Below, one piece after another: positions 50,990 through 59,360 of a DNA stretch of 64,000 bases (the first letter of the stretch is position 1; each line of letters opens with the position of its first letter). The translations under genes were made by a program, and so were the position numbers. The stretch is from Lachnospiraceae bacterium G11 (GTDB taxonomy: Bacteria > Bacillota > Clostridia > Lachnospirales > Lachnospiraceae): positions 310,001 to 374,000 of the forward strand of contig FMWZ01000004.1 in NCBI GenBank assembly GCA_900103495.1, written 5' to 3'. The notes under the pieces are model-generated. The model made no database searches and was not told where the DNA came from. It saw only the letters and a program-made list of their open reading frames with translations.

Positions 50990-52282
50990 TTATTTGTAAT
51001 AATCAAAGGAGTGGCCGTACATCCTCACGGTGTCTCCTTCCTCAATTCCAAGTTTCTCAAGTTCTTCCAAAATTCCTGATTCCTTAAGGAATTTCTGGAA
51101 AAATGCAAAGCCCTTCTCACTCTCCAGATTGGTATAACCAAGCATCTTTTCAATCTTGGGTCCTTCAATGACATATTCATCTTCTTCAGAGTCGTATGTC
51201 ACTGTATAAGGATCGTCATTAAGAAGCAATTCTTCTTCGGGGAAGTATTCCTGCTCAAATACAACGGTCTCTCTTGGCATGGTTGAAAGAAGCTTGTCTA
51301 CAGCGTATAAAAGTTCTTTTACACCACTTCCTGTGGCTGCAGAAATAGGATAGACTTCAATTCCGTCCTTTTCAAACTCAGCCCGAAGCTTTGCCGTTAT
51401 TTCATCCGCTTCTTCCTTGGGCATCAGATCAAGCTTATTGGCTGCAATAATCTGAGGTCTTGAAGCAATTTCCGGAGAATAGGCATAGAGCTCATTATTG
51501 ATGGCTTTAATGTCTTCAATTGGATCTCGGCCTTCGGAACCTGCGGCATCAACCAGATGCACAAGGACTCTTGTTCTTTCGATATGTCTTAAGAATTCAT
51601 GTCCAAGGCCGATTCCCTCGCTGGCTCCTTCAATAAGTCCGGGAATATCAGCCATTACAAAGCCATGGCTTCCGTCAAGGTCGACTACACCCAGATTGGG
51701 ATTTAGGGTTGTAAAATGATAATTTGCAATTTTAGGTCTGGCATTGCTTACTCTGGAGAGTAATGTGGATTTTCCAACATTGGGAAAACCGACCAAACCT
51801 ACATCTGCAATACATTTAAGCTCAAGTAAAAGATTAAGTTCTCTTGAAGGCTGTCCGGGCTGGGCATACTTGGGGGCCTGCATTGTTGATGTTGCATAAT
51901 GCTGGTTGCCGTTACCTCCTCTTCCGCCTTTGAGAATTGTATATTCACGGCAGTCACCGCTCATATCAACAATGACTTTGCCAGTATTTTCTTCCTTAAT
52001 TACGGTTCCCTGAGGTACTTTGATGTAAATGTCATTGCCATTTTTACCACGACAATTCTTTTTACCGCCCTCTTCGCCGTTTCCTGCAGCGTACTTTCTG
52101 ATATGCCTGAAATCAACCAGGGTATTTAATCCCTCGTCGACAACAAAAATTACACTGCCGCCATTACCGCCGTCTCCTCCGTCGGGGCCGCCGTCAGGCA
52201 CATATTTTTCTCTTCTGAAGCTGACATGACCGTCTCCGCCCTTGCCGCTTTTAACTATAATTTTCGCTCTGTCCGCAAACAT
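50990..52282 (-). CDS. obg: GTPase Obg (CgtA)
   Basis: 430 residues: glycine-rich Obg fold (FADRAKIIVKSGKGGDGHVSF), G domain with G1 GFPNVGKST, G3 DIPGLIEGA and G4 NKLD, and a C-terminal OCT domain (about 340-430) present in many Firmicute Obg proteins. Essential GTPase in 50S assembly and stress responses. ATG 52282 follows GAGGTG; a GTG three codons earlier overlaps that site. A strong terminator lies between rpmA and this gene, so some of its transcription probably comes from a separate start. Confidence 0.96.
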   Translation of the reverse strand: MFADRAKIIVKSGKGGDGHVSFRREKYVPDGGPDGGDGGNGGSVIFVVDEGLNTLVDFRHIRKYAAGNGEEGGKKNCRGKNGNDIYIKVPQGTVIKEENTGKVIVDMSGDCREYTILKGGRGGNGNQHYATSTMQAPKYAQPGQPSRELNLLLELKCIADVGLVGFPNVGKSTLLSRVSNARPKIANYHFTTLNPNLGVVDLDGSHGFVMADIPGLIEGASEGIGLGHEFLRHIERTRVLVHLVDAAGSEGRDPIEDIKAINNELYAYSPEIASRPQIIAANKLDLMPKEEADEITAKLRAEFEKDGIEVYPISAATGSGVKELLYAVDKLLSTMPRETVVFEQEYFPEEELLLNDDPYTVTYDSEEDEYVIEGPKIEKMLGYTNLESEKGFAFFQKFLKESGILEELEKLGIEEGDTVRMYGHSFDYYK

Positions 52283-52294
52283 GATTTTCACCTC

Positions 52295-52328
52295 AAAAAA
52301 GGCTCCAAACCAACGTTTGAAGCCTTTT
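52295..52328 (-). terminator. Terminator between rpmA and obg
   Basis: On the minus strand a 14-bp stem AAAAGGCTTCAAAC / GTTTGGAGCCTTTT (one G-T pair) with a GTTG loop and a T run. It separates the ribosomal-protein part from the downstream genes. Confidence 0.9.
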
Positions 52329-52339
52329 CATACAAAACA

Positions 52340-52627
52340 TTACTTTTCCTCTACGGGATAAACGCTTGCCTGTTTCTTGTCTCTTCCTTTTCTCTCGAAA
52401 CGAAGAATACCGTCAACTGTTGCAAACAATGTATCGTCACCGCCGATTCCAACATTGATACCGGGATGAATCTTTGTTCCGCGCTGTCTGTATAAAATGT
52501 TGCCGGCTTTAACGAACTGTCCGTCTGCTCTCTTGGCGCCAAGTCTCTTGGACTCGGAATCTCTACCGTTCTTGGTAGAACCTACACCTTTCTTATGAGC
52601 AAAGAACTGAAGGTTCATATTCAACAT
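52340..52627 (-). CDS. rpmA: 50S ribosomal protein L27 with cleavable N-terminal extension
   Basis: 95 residues. After the nine-residue extension MLNMNLQFF the mature protein begins [15 protein letters not shown]. In Firmicutes the Prp protease removes such an extension after LQFF, and prp is the next gene upstream. The start at 52627 has GGAGGTG eight bases upstream; a second ATG three codons later would still leave the LQFF site intact. Normal L27 body ([24 protein letters not shown]). Confidence 0.96.
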   Translation of the reverse strand: MLNMNLQFFAHKKGVGSTKNGRDSESKRLGAKRADGQFVKAGNILYRQRGTKIHPGINVGIGGDDTLFATVDGILRFERKGRDKKQASVYPVEEK

Positions 52628-52632
52628 GAGTC

Positions 52633-52971
52633 TTACACCTCCTCAAATCTAAGTCTACAAAATCGAGTTCCATACTCGGATTCAATACTGCTGATTCCAA
52701 GTACCATGGCATCCACAAGGACTTTCTCGGATTCATTGGGAATATCACTGAACTTGCATTCAATGACACCCTTCTTCTCATCAGAGTCAACTTTCATTCC
52801 GATATCGGTAAGTTTCTCCAGTGCATTTATCGTATTAATAACCAATACAGATACAGATGCACAAACCAGATCCTTATCGGAATTAACTGCCTGGGCAAAC
52901 CCGGCATGACCCGAAACCGAAAAGTCTGAATAATTGCCATTCTTGTCTTTTCTTATGATTACGTTAATCAT
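52633..52971 (-). CDS. prp: Ribosomal-processing cysteine protease Prp
   Basis: 112 residues. The catalytic pair His22 (SGHAGFA) and Cys37 (DLVCASVS) is present. Prp cleaves the N-terminal extension of L27 before or during ribosome assembly; the target sequence LQFF-A is encoded six bases downstream in rpmA. Small, in the conserved rplU-prp-rpmA order. Confidence 0.94.
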   Translation of the reverse strand: MINVIIRKDKNGNYSDFSVSGHAGFAQAVNSDKDLVCASVSVLVINTINALEKLTDIGMKVDSDEKKGVIECKFSDIPNESEKVLVDAMVLGISSIESEYGTRFCRLRFEEV

Positions 52972-52984
52972 AAATTACTCCGAA

Positions 52985-53290
52985 TTAAGCGTTGATCTTA
53001 TCAATCTTAACCTGAGTGTAGCACTGTCTGTGGCCGTTCTTCTTGTGGTAACCGGTTTTTCTCTTATACTTGTAAACGATAACCTTCTTACCTCTGCCCT
53101 GCTCCATAACAGTTGCGCTAACGCTTGCTTTAGAAACGTCCTCACCAACTTTTAAAGCAGCATCGCTTACAGCGATGACAGTGTCAAAAGTAACTGTTTC
53201 ACCGGGTTCAGCTGCTAACTTCTCAACTTTGATAACATCACCCTCTGAAACTTTGTACTGCTTTCCACCTGTTGCAATAATTGCGTACAT
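52985..53290 (-). CDS. rplU: 50S ribosomal protein L21
   Basis: 101 residues: [25 protein letters not shown] at the start and the basic C-terminus [22 protein letters not shown]. First gene of the cluster, preceded by AAGGAGGTG and a structured leader with its own near-consensus promoter. No abnormality. Confidence 0.97.
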   Translation of the reverse strand: MYAIIATGGKQYKVSEGDVIKVEKLAAEPGETVTFDTVIAVSDAALKVGEDVSKASVSATVMEQGRGKKVIVYKYKRKTGYHKKNGHRQCYTQVKIDKINA

Positions 53291-53398
53291 TATAAGGCAC
53301 CTCCTTATTTATTTACTCGCTGGTTACGGTGGCTTTCGCACTTCATGAAGCTTGCGCTTCTCCCTGGTGTCCCGGGAAAACCCCACCATGCGGCATAC
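53291..53398 (-). ncRNA. L21-type structured leader RNA of rplU
   Basis: About 108 bases between the predicted transcription start and rplU. It contains a GAAGC-GCAA-GCTTC hairpin with a GNRA tetraloop and a longer imperfect pairing of GGTG(GGG) with (CCC)GGGACACC. Position and size fit the Firmicute L21 leader, thought to allow autoregulation by the ribosomal protein. Recognised by context and structure, not by a covariance search. Confidence 0.6.
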
Positions 53399-53404
53399 TC
53401 ATGT

Positions 53405-53433
53405 ATAATAGCATTACCGTCAATGCTTGTCAA
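53405..53433 (-). promoter_or_regulatory. Strong promoter of the rplU cluster
   Basis: On the minus strand TTGACA (53433-53428), a 17-base spacer and TATTAT (53410-53405). The -35 overlaps the last codons of the upstream kinase-like gene. Confidence 0.88.
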
Positions 53434-54059
53434 CTCTTTTTATTCTCAAAATCATTGACATACTGGCAAATCAAATCAACCGTACCGTCAACACCCAGTG
53501 TGGAACTGTTAATACACAAATCATAAGTGTCGGCACGTCCCCACTTCTTTGAAGAATAATAATTATAATAACTCTGACGCTGTTTATCCTTCTTAACCAT
53601 CATATCCCTTGCTTTACCTTCGTTAAGTTCAGGAAATCTGTTCATAATGGTCTTAATCTTAACGTCTTCATTTCCAAAAATAAAGATATTTAATGTATCA
53701 TTTCTGTCGGCCAGTGCATAATCGGCACAACGTCCGACAATTACGCAGGGACCCTCATCAGCCAGATCCTTGATCGCATTGAACTGAGCGAGGAATACCT
53801 TCTGTGAAATGGGCATGTCCACGTATGTGGAATTGTTATATCCGAATGAATAGGTGTCCATAACCAGATTATAAAGGAATGAACTGGTAGGCCTCTCATC
53901 GTGGTTCTCAATCATTTCCTCGCAAAAACCACTGTTCTTGGCTGTGGCTGTAATTATCTCCTTATCGTAGCAGGGAATCCCAAGTTTCTCTGCAACTTTT
54001 CTTCCTATTTCATGACCTGAAGATCCAAACTGGCGTCCTATAGTTATCCTTGTTTTCAT
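53430..54059 (-). CDS. Cytidylate kinase-like family P-loop protein (paralogue 2)
   Basis: 209 residues. Starts with ITIGRQFGSSGHEIGRKVAEKLGIPCYDKEII; here the P-loop has G-S-S-G-H in place of the G-S-G-G-K-T of paralogue 1, so the phosphate-binding lysine is missing, which raises doubt about kinase activity. Shared blocks with paralogue 1 include CVIVGRCADYAL and RADTYDLCINSSTLG. The function is unknown. ATG 54059 follows GGAGGTGG. It sits immediately upstream of the rplU promoter. Confidence 0.8.
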   Translation of the reverse strand: MKTRITIGRQFGSSGHEIGRKVAEKLGIPCYDKEIITATAKNSGFCEEMIENHDERPTSSFLYNLVMDTYSFGYNNSTYVDMPISQKVFLAQFNAIKDLADEGPCVIVGRCADYALADRNDTLNIFIFGNEDVKIKTIMNRFPELNEGKARDMMVKKDKQRQSYYNYYSSKKWGRADTYDLCINSSTLGVDGTVDLICQYVNDFENKKS

Positions 54060-54090
54060 AGGTTCCACCTCCCCATGTTTTGATAATTTA

Positions 54091-54119
54091 ATTATAACCC
54101 AATCACCTTAATATTGTAA
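54091..54119 (-). promoter_or_regulatory. Putative promoter of the kinase-like gene (paralogue 2)
   Basis: On the minus strand TTACAA (54119-54114), a 17-base spacer and a perfect TATAAT (54096-54091). Confidence 0.55.
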
Positions 54120-55017
54120 GCAATTTTGTGAAATAATCGGGCAAAGGAGCGTCTGTTTCAATATATTCTCCCGTTGTGGGATGAACGAAGCCAAGAATCT
54201 TGGCGTGAAGTGTCTGCCCGTTAGTTTTGTATTCCCATTTTCTTGAGGAGTATACTTCATCACCCAAAAGGGGATGATTTATGGATGCCATATGAACTCT
54301 GATCTGGTGAGTTCTTCCGGTTTCCAGCCTGCATTCAACGTAAGTGTAATCCTTAAACCTTTTAAGGACCTTATAGTGTGTTATTGCTTCTTTCCCATCG
54401 GCAACGGGTGTAGCCATCTTTTTTCTGTCTTTGGGATTTCTTCCTATGGGTGAATTAATTGTGCCTTCATCATCCTTAATAACCCCGGCACAAATCGCAT
54501 GATATACCCGGTTAATGCTGTGTTTTTTTAACTGCTCGGCAATGGAAATATGGGCCTTGTCGTTCTTGCAGGCAATAATACTTCCAGTGGTATCCTTGTC
54601 AATTCTATGAACGATTCCAGGACGCATTATGCCGTTTATTCCTGAAAGAGACTCCTTGCAATGAAACATCAAAGCATTTACCAAAGTTCCGGAATAATGC
54701 CCCGCCGCAGGGTGAACAACCATGCCCTTTGGCTTATTAACAACGATTACATCATCGTCTTCATAGAGAATGTCCAAAGGAATGTCCTCGGGTTCGATAT
54801 TTGGCACCATCAAATCCGGAACGGTCATTTCTATTTCCATTCCATCAGAAACCTTTTGGCTAGCTTTGACTGTTTTCCCTGAAGCCGTAACATTTCCCAT
54901 GGATATAATCTTTTGGATAAAAGAACGTGAAAAAGGATCGTAAAGTTCAGAAATAACCTTATCGATTCTTTCTCCTTCAAATTCTTCAGTTACCTTAAAT
55001 CCAACGACCTTATCCAT
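54103..55017 (-). CDS. RluD-type pseudouridine synthase (RluA family)
   Basis: 304 residues. S4 domain (EGERIDKVISELYDPFSRSFIQKII) and catalytic core with Asp140 in HRIDKDTTG, plus GRTHQIRVHMASINHPLLGDEVY. Resembles RluD/YlyB, which in Bacillus is located after lspA exactly as here; the target is probably 23S rRNA. Its ATG follows the lspA stop directly. Confidence 0.92.
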   Translation of the reverse strand: MDKVVGFKVTEEFEGERIDKVISELYDPFSRSFIQKIISMGNVTASGKTVKASQKVSDGMEIEMTVPDLMVPNIEPEDIPLDILYEDDDVIVVNKPKGMVVHPAAGHYSGTLVNALMFHCKESLSGINGIMRPGIVHRIDKDTTGSIIACKNDKAHISIAEQLKKHSINRVYHAICAGVIKDDEGTINSPIGRNPKDRKKMATPVADGKEAITHYKVLKRFKDYTYVECRLETGRTHQIRVHMASINHPLLGDEVYSSRKWEYKTNGQTLHAKILGFVHPTTGEYIETDAPLPDYFTKLLTILR

Positions 55018-55560
55018 CTATTTAATCTCTCTGAAGTAAGCCTTTTTAAAGCTCATAAATACCAAATCAATCTCTTTATAGTAGAAAATCAAAAGGAACA
55101 AAATTACCAAACATCCAATTGTTATATATAAATCAGACAGGTTAAAAACAGGAAAATCTACATTAATGAAGTAAATATAATCAACGGCATGCTGATATTT
55201 AGCCCGATCAATAAAGTTTCCTGCGGATCCGGCAAGAATAAATGAAAGCATAAAATTGGCGATTGTATATTTTTTGCCATCAGGAAGCTTAATAAGAATT
55301 ATAAATAAAGGGAAAAACAAAATAAGGCAGATAAACATTATAAACAGCTGCTGATTATTTAAAAAGCCGAAAAGTCCGCCGGAGTTTTCCTTGTAGGTAA
55401 GCTGAAGAACATTTTCTATAATAATATAGCTGCCCTTGCCCTTAAGATTGTCGATTACAAACCTTTCGGCAAAATAGTCAGCAAAATAAAGACCTGCAAT
55501 AATGAAAAGGTCAGCTGTAAGCAATATTTTCTTTCTGAGGCTTATTTTGTTTTTATTCAC
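55018..55560 (-). CDS. lspA: Lipoprotein signal peptidase LspA
   Basis: 180 residues with four membrane segments. Cleaves the signal peptide of diacylated prolipoproteins, including the LivJ-type and carboxypeptidase lipoproteins of this window. The catalytic aspartates lie in SAGNFIDRAKYQHAVDYIYF and in VFNLSDLYIT (the usual F-N-x-A-D with Ser for Ala). The N-terminal Asp-x-x-(S/T)-K motif is poorly kept (ADYFAERFV). GTG 55560, six bases after AAGAGG, is preferred over the ATG two codons earlier, which abuts that site; it overlaps the end of aroB. Confidence 0.88.
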   Translation of the reverse strand: MNKNKISLRKKILLTADLFIIAGLYFADYFAERFVIDNLKGKGSYIIIENVLQLTYKENSGGLFGFLNNQQLFIMFICLILFFPLFIILIKLPDGKKYTIANFMLSFILAGSAGNFIDRAKYQHAVDYIYFINVDFPVFNLSDLYITIGCLVILFLLIFYYKEIDLVFMSFKKAYFREIK

Positions 55561-56662
55561 GAGCATCCTCTTCAGTAAAGTTGATTTCGTTTAGCGCCGC
55601 AAGAATCTCTTCGTCGGTTACTGTTGCGTCAACAAAGGCCTTGCCTATCTTCTTAAGCAATACAAATCTTATCTGGCCATCTTTCATCTTTTTATCAGAT
55701 CTTGTGAGTTCCAAAACCTTGTTAACATCAAGATTGTCCACTGAAATAGGTAAATAGAAAGGAACAAACATGTCTCTTATCTCATAGTATTCTTCCATGG
55801 AGAGATAGGATTTTTTCCATGAAATATAAGCGGCACAGACTATTCCAAGTGCAACGCACTCACCGTGTAAAAGGGAGTAATCGGAATATACCTCCAATGC
55901 ATGGCCGATGGTGTGGCCAAGGCTTAAGACCATTCTCTCCGATTTATCGGAAGGATCTTTTTCAACATAAAACTTCTTAATGCCGAGAGCTTTTATGAGC
56001 ATTTCCATGACAACAGCCGAATCTTTTTCGCAGATTTCGTACATGTTCTCAATAAGCCACTCGTACATGTTTCCGTCACGTATTATTGCGGCCTTCATAA
56101 CCTCGGCAAAGCCCTGGAAGTATTCCCTGTTATCAAGAGACGCAAGGACCGAAGTATTAATATACACAAGAGCCGGCATCTTAAATGATCCGATGATGTT
56201 TTTGGCATTGCCAAAATCAATTCCGGTTTTGCCACCCATATTTGAGTCTGCCTGAGCAAGCAATGTTGTGGGAATTTGAATGTAATCTATCCCTCTCATG
56301 TATATGGCTGCCACAAAACCAGTAACATCTCCAACAACGCCCCCACCGAGAGAAATAAGAATGTCCTTTCTCTCAAAGCGATTCTCAAGCAGAAAGTTAA
56401 TGATATCAAGAACAGTGTCCATGGACTTGGACTTCTCTCCATTTTCCATAAAGTAAGAAACAACGCTTTTGGAAATAGGTGAGGCAATCTTTGTAATTTC
56501 GTTACAGTATAACTCTCCCACTTTCTTATCGGAAATAATGCAGATCTTTCTGTCTTTGCATTCCAGATTGGACAGCTCCAGAGCCAAAGCATTCCAGTTA
56601 TCTTCTAAAAGAATGGGATATGCCGGCTTCTTTTCGTACATGATTTCAAGTCTTTGAGACAT
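55553..56662 (-). CDS. aroB: 3-dehydroquinate synthase AroB
   Basis: 369 residues. NAD- and metal-dependent second step of the shikimate pathway. Landmarks: SLGGGVVGDVTGFVAAIYMRG, QIPTTLLAQADSNMGGKTGID, VLSLGHTIGHALEVYSDYSLLHGECVALG (shown as positions near 255-285 with the metal-binding His and Glu). Other aro genes are not nearby, so it stands alone in front of lspA. ATG 56662 follows GGAGG. Confidence 0.94.
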   Translation of the reverse strand: MSQRLEIMYEKKPAYPILLEDNWNALALELSNLECKDRKICIISDKKVGELYCNEITKIASPISKSVVSYFMENGEKSKSMDTVLDIINFLLENRFERKDILISLGGGVVGDVTGFVAAIYMRGIDYIQIPTTLLAQADSNMGGKTGIDFGNAKNIIGSFKMPALVYINTSVLASLDNREYFQGFAEVMKAAIIRDGNMYEWLIENMYEICEKDSAVVMEMLIKALGIKKFYVEKDPSDKSERMVLSLGHTIGHALEVYSDYSLLHGECVALGIVCAAYISWKKSYLSMEEYYEIRDMFVPFYLPISVDNLDVNKVLELTRSDKKMKDGQIRFVLLKKIGKAFVDATVTDEEILAALNEINFTEEDARE

Positions 56663-56686
56663 TTCATCCTCCAAAATATAGTTTAT

Positions 56687-56725
56687 AAAAAATAACGGGG
56701 TTTTACGAGCATCCGCAAAACCCCG
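56687..56725 (-). terminator. Terminator after sepF
   Basis: On the minus strand CGGGGTTTTGCG / CGTAAAACCCCG (one mismatch) with a GATGCT loop, followed by TTATTTTTT. Confidence 0.88.
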
Positions 56726-56742
56726 AATAAATCGAGTTAAAT

Positions 56743-57243
56743 TTAGAAATTGTTGTTAATGCCGTCGAAATTGGCACCTACTGACAGGATATCCTGAAAA
56801 TCACCCGAAATATCAACGCTTGCAGGAGTAATGATGAAGATATAATGTGAAATCTTCTGAAGATTACCGCTGATAGCGAAGCAGGAACCTGATGTAAAAT
56901 CTATGATTCTCTGAGCTATATCAACATCCAGTCCTTCAAGATTAAGTACCACAGTTCTGTTGGCAAGCAAAGTCTGTGTTATCTCTCTTGCGTCTTCAAC
57001 GGTTGTGGGCTTAATCACGCAAACCTCCATGCCGTTTCCGTTAATCATCTTTCTGGGCTTCATTGGAGTTATCTTGGAAGTTTTCTTCTCCTCCACAGGA
57101 GCACTGTAATCATTAGCGGATAAGGTCTGTTTGCGAGGCTTGGCTTCCTCAGGCTCATCATCTATATAGTCATCATCATCGAAATATTCGTCATCCTCAT
57201 CATTGAGTTTCATATAATTCAAAAACTTATCCATTACACCCAT
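56743..57243 (-). CDS. sepF: Cell division protein SepF
   Basis: 166 residues: an N-terminal amphipathic membrane-binding helix (MGVMDKFLNYMKL), a very acidic linker (about 14-38, runs of Asp and Glu), and the SepF core (VCVIKPTTVEDAREITQTLLANRTVVLNLEGLD, FTSGSCFAISGNLQKISHYIFIITP). SepF tethers and bundles FtsZ at the membrane. In many Firmicutes it follows yggS/ylmE; that gene is not here. It has its own promoter and terminator and so is monocistronic. Confidence 0.95.
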   Translation of the reverse strand: MGVMDKFLNYMKLNDEDDEYFDDDDYIDDEPEEAKPRKQTLSANDYSAPVEEKKTSKITPMKPRKMINGNGMEVCVIKPTTVEDAREITQTLLANRTVVLNLEGLDVDIAQRIIDFTSGSCFAISGNLQKISHYIFIITPASVDISGDFQDILSVGANFDGINNNF

Positions 57244-57293
57244 CGATAAAATCCTCCGAAATATGCAGTATACACATAGTAATACTCTTTTAT

Positions 57294-57322
57294 ATTATCT
57301 GCTTTTTTATTAATTATGTCAA
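57294..57322 (-). promoter_or_regulatory. Promoter of sepF
   Basis: On the minus strand TTGACA (57322-57317), a 17-base spacer and GATAAT (57299-57294). Confidence 0.85.
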
Positions 57323-57353
57323 CAAAAAATCAATATTTTGTAGAATTAGTACT

Positions 57354-58751
57354 TTATTCATACAAAATCTCGTCATCACTTACAGTAGATGCATCAAGAA
57401 CAATGTAGTCATAAACTGTCAGACCGTACATTGTATTGGACTTGACAATGGAGTATTCCTCATTCTGGTAAAGGATTTCTATTCTCTTAAAATCTGCGTA
57501 TCCTTTATTAATATTATAAACCCCGATTAACGAACCCATTTTGCCGACGATGAACTGTTCCATGCTCTCAGGCTTAATAAGAACATCTCCGCCTCTTAAT
57601 ACGTCGGTTTCCAGATAGACTTCTCCTGTTTCCTCATCATTTTTATATATGGGGCTCTTGATAAACTCAGTAGATACTGAACCATCCTCAAGATATGTCT
57701 GTCTAAGTACACCGGGCTCACCGTCTCCGGCTGTTGTCATATATTCCTCAGGTACAAGATAAAACTGTTTCTCGACAATTGATTTGTTGGGAACTTTTAA
57801 TCCAACATCATCGTTAATAAGAAGTTCTATATCAAGGAACCTGTCGTTTACAAAGGATACCATAGAGTTATTAAGCTCTATCTTCATAAAGGAATCATCG
57901 GATTCGGTCTTTATCATGGAAATCTTACCCCAGGATTCATATTGATTCTTTATGAATTTGATTCGAACATAGCCCTCTTCTTCCTCGACTATCTTGCTGC
58001 CTTCTTCATAATCATAAGGAATATATATATACCAGACATCAGACGTGCAGATTTTGTATGCTGTGTCTTCTGTCTTGAGAAGATCGTTATCAACAATAAA
58101 ATTCTTGTTGTAGTTCTTTCCGTTAACCTTGTCCTTATCAAGAAGGCCTTCGGTTATATCCTCGTAACCGTCTGTCCAGTAGGAAACAATTCCGGATATG
58201 GGCGCAAACTTCTTATTAATGACTACGCCTTCTTTGGCTGATATATTATCGATGTCGTTTAAAAGCGTATTTCCGGATAGTTTAAGAACAGTGTTGCTCA
58301 TGGTGTTCTTAAATTCGTATGCGGAAATAAAATTGGTGGCATCAAAAGTATGTGAAAATCTCACAAGTTCACTTTTGAGATTATATAAATCCTCATCGGA
58401 CAATGCTATATTTGCATCATCAGAGCCGTACAAATCAGCAAGCTTTCCGGTTTCATCCACTGTATATACCAGGTCTCCCACCGCTACACGGTCCCCTTCT
58501 TTTACATAGAAATTCACATATCCGGCCTGATCCATAAGAATACAATGCTCATCCCTTAATGCAATTCCTCTGTAAACGGTATTTGTTGATAAGGAACCTT
58601 CCGTTACAACATAACCACTGATTTTCTTATCTGCGAAGGAAAGAAAAACCATAATAATTATGTATACAAAAATAAACCCGAAGATTATTAATCCCAGGTT
58701 AATGTGTTGGAACTTTGGAAATTGTACTATCTTGTCTTCTCTGTCATTCAT
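57354..58751 (-). CDS. HlyD family-like membrane protein
   Basis: 465 residues: a short cytoplasmic start, one membrane segment (about 19-40) and a long extracytoplasmic part with the biotinyl-lipoyl-like motif of HlyD adaptors (AGYVNFYVKEGDRVAVGDLVYTVDETG, near 76-102). The middle and C-terminal parts are strand-rich and end in a KOW-like stretch (VLIKPESMEQFIVGKMGSLIGVYNINKGYADFKRIEILYQN at about 390-430). No RND or ABC partner is encoded next to it. Its location before sepF is common in Lachnospiraceae and Clostridia, and a role at the envelope or septum is possible, but no function is established. Confidence 0.72.
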   Translation of the reverse strand: MNDREDKIVQFPKFQHINLGLIIFGFIFVYIIIMVFLSFADKKISGYVVTEGSLSTNTVYRGIALRDEHCILMDQAGYVNFYVKEGDRVAVGDLVYTVDETGKLADLYGSDDANIALSDEDLYNLKSELVRFSHTFDATNFISAYEFKNTMSNTVLKLSGNTLLNDIDNISAKEGVVINKKFAPISGIVSYWTDGYEDITEGLLDKDKVNGKNYNKNFIVDNDLLKTEDTAYKICTSDVWYIYIPYDYEEGSKIVEEEEGYVRIKFIKNQYESWGKISMIKTESDDSFMKIELNNSMVSFVNDRFLDIELLINDDVGLKVPNKSIVEKQFYLVPEEYMTTAGDGEPGVLRQTYLEDGSVSTEFIKSPIYKNDEETGEVYLETDVLRGGDVLIKPESMEQFIVGKMGSLIGVYNINKGYADFKRIEILYQNEEYSIVKSNTMYGLTVYDYIVLDASTVSDDEILYE

Positions 58752-58762
58752 ATAGCATAACC

Positions 58763-58792
58763 AAAGCCTCGGAGGAAATCATCCGAGGCTTT
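58763..58792 (-). terminator. Hairpin between the P-loop gene and the HlyD-like gene
   Basis: Stem AAAGCCTCGGA / TCCGAGGCTTT with an 8-base loop; the minus strand then reads TTTGG, so it may act as a partial terminator. Confidence 0.6.
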
Positions 58793-58803
58793 TAGATTTC
58801 TTT

Positions 58804-59223
58804 TTATAGGGCAACTTCTATATAGGGCTTGCAATTTTCGGGTAACTCCGAAGCGTCTTTCGAAATACTTATGATAAAATCGACTTTAAACTTCTCACTT
58901 ATTGCTATAAGTTTGTCGATGCTCATTCCCAATGTCTCATCTGACAGTCCGGCGATTTCAAGGAAGCTGTCAAAATACATTTTCTGTAAATCATGATCCT
59001 GCGAAATAATACCGAGGATGAATCCAATGAATTCACTGCAATTATCAATGGCGTAATCTGTAACATTGATAAGACGAATCTTGTTGTTTAGTTCAAACAT
59101 GTGCTTGGTGTTGCTGTCCAGATAAACGATGTTTCCGGACGTTTTCTTAACTTCGCTATTAACTTTTTCAAGTAAAACCTTAGTTTTCCCTTTACCCTTA
59201 TTGCCTACAATTAACTGAACCAT
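58804..59223 (-). CDS. Small P-loop protein of unknown function
   Basis: 139 residues. Begins with a Walker A at residues 7-14 (GNKGKGKT) immediately after a first strand (VQLIV), followed by NIVYLDSN, and a C-terminal strand with Asp (VDFIISISKD) where a Walker B or sensor residue could be. The length and the very N-terminal P-loop suggest a minimal ATP/GTPase-like fold. I cannot assign a family. It is the gene immediately upstream of the HlyD-like gene on the same strand, with GGAGG before the start. Confidence 0.7.
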   Translation of the reverse strand: MVQLIVGNKGKGKTKVLLEKVNSEVKKTSGNIVYLDSNTKHMFELNNKIRLINVTDYAIDNCSEFIGFILGIISQDHDLQKMYFDSFLEIAGLSDETLGMSIDKLIAISEKFKVDFIISISKDASELPENCKPYIEVAL

Positions 59224-59280
59224 TGCAGTGCCCTCCTTGGAATTTACATTAGGTGATTTAATGCCTTACACCTTATAAAC

Positions 59281-59309
59281 ATTATAAGGGATAATACATT
59301 AAAAAACAA
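59281..59309 (-). promoter_or_regulatory. Promoter of the small P-loop gene
   Basis: On the minus strand TTGTTT (59309-59304), a 17-base spacer and TATAAT (59286-59281). Confidence 0.7.
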
Positions 59310-59360
59310 CAATGAATTCCCTTAAATCTCTATTACTTTTGTATGAAATTGACAAAAAAT

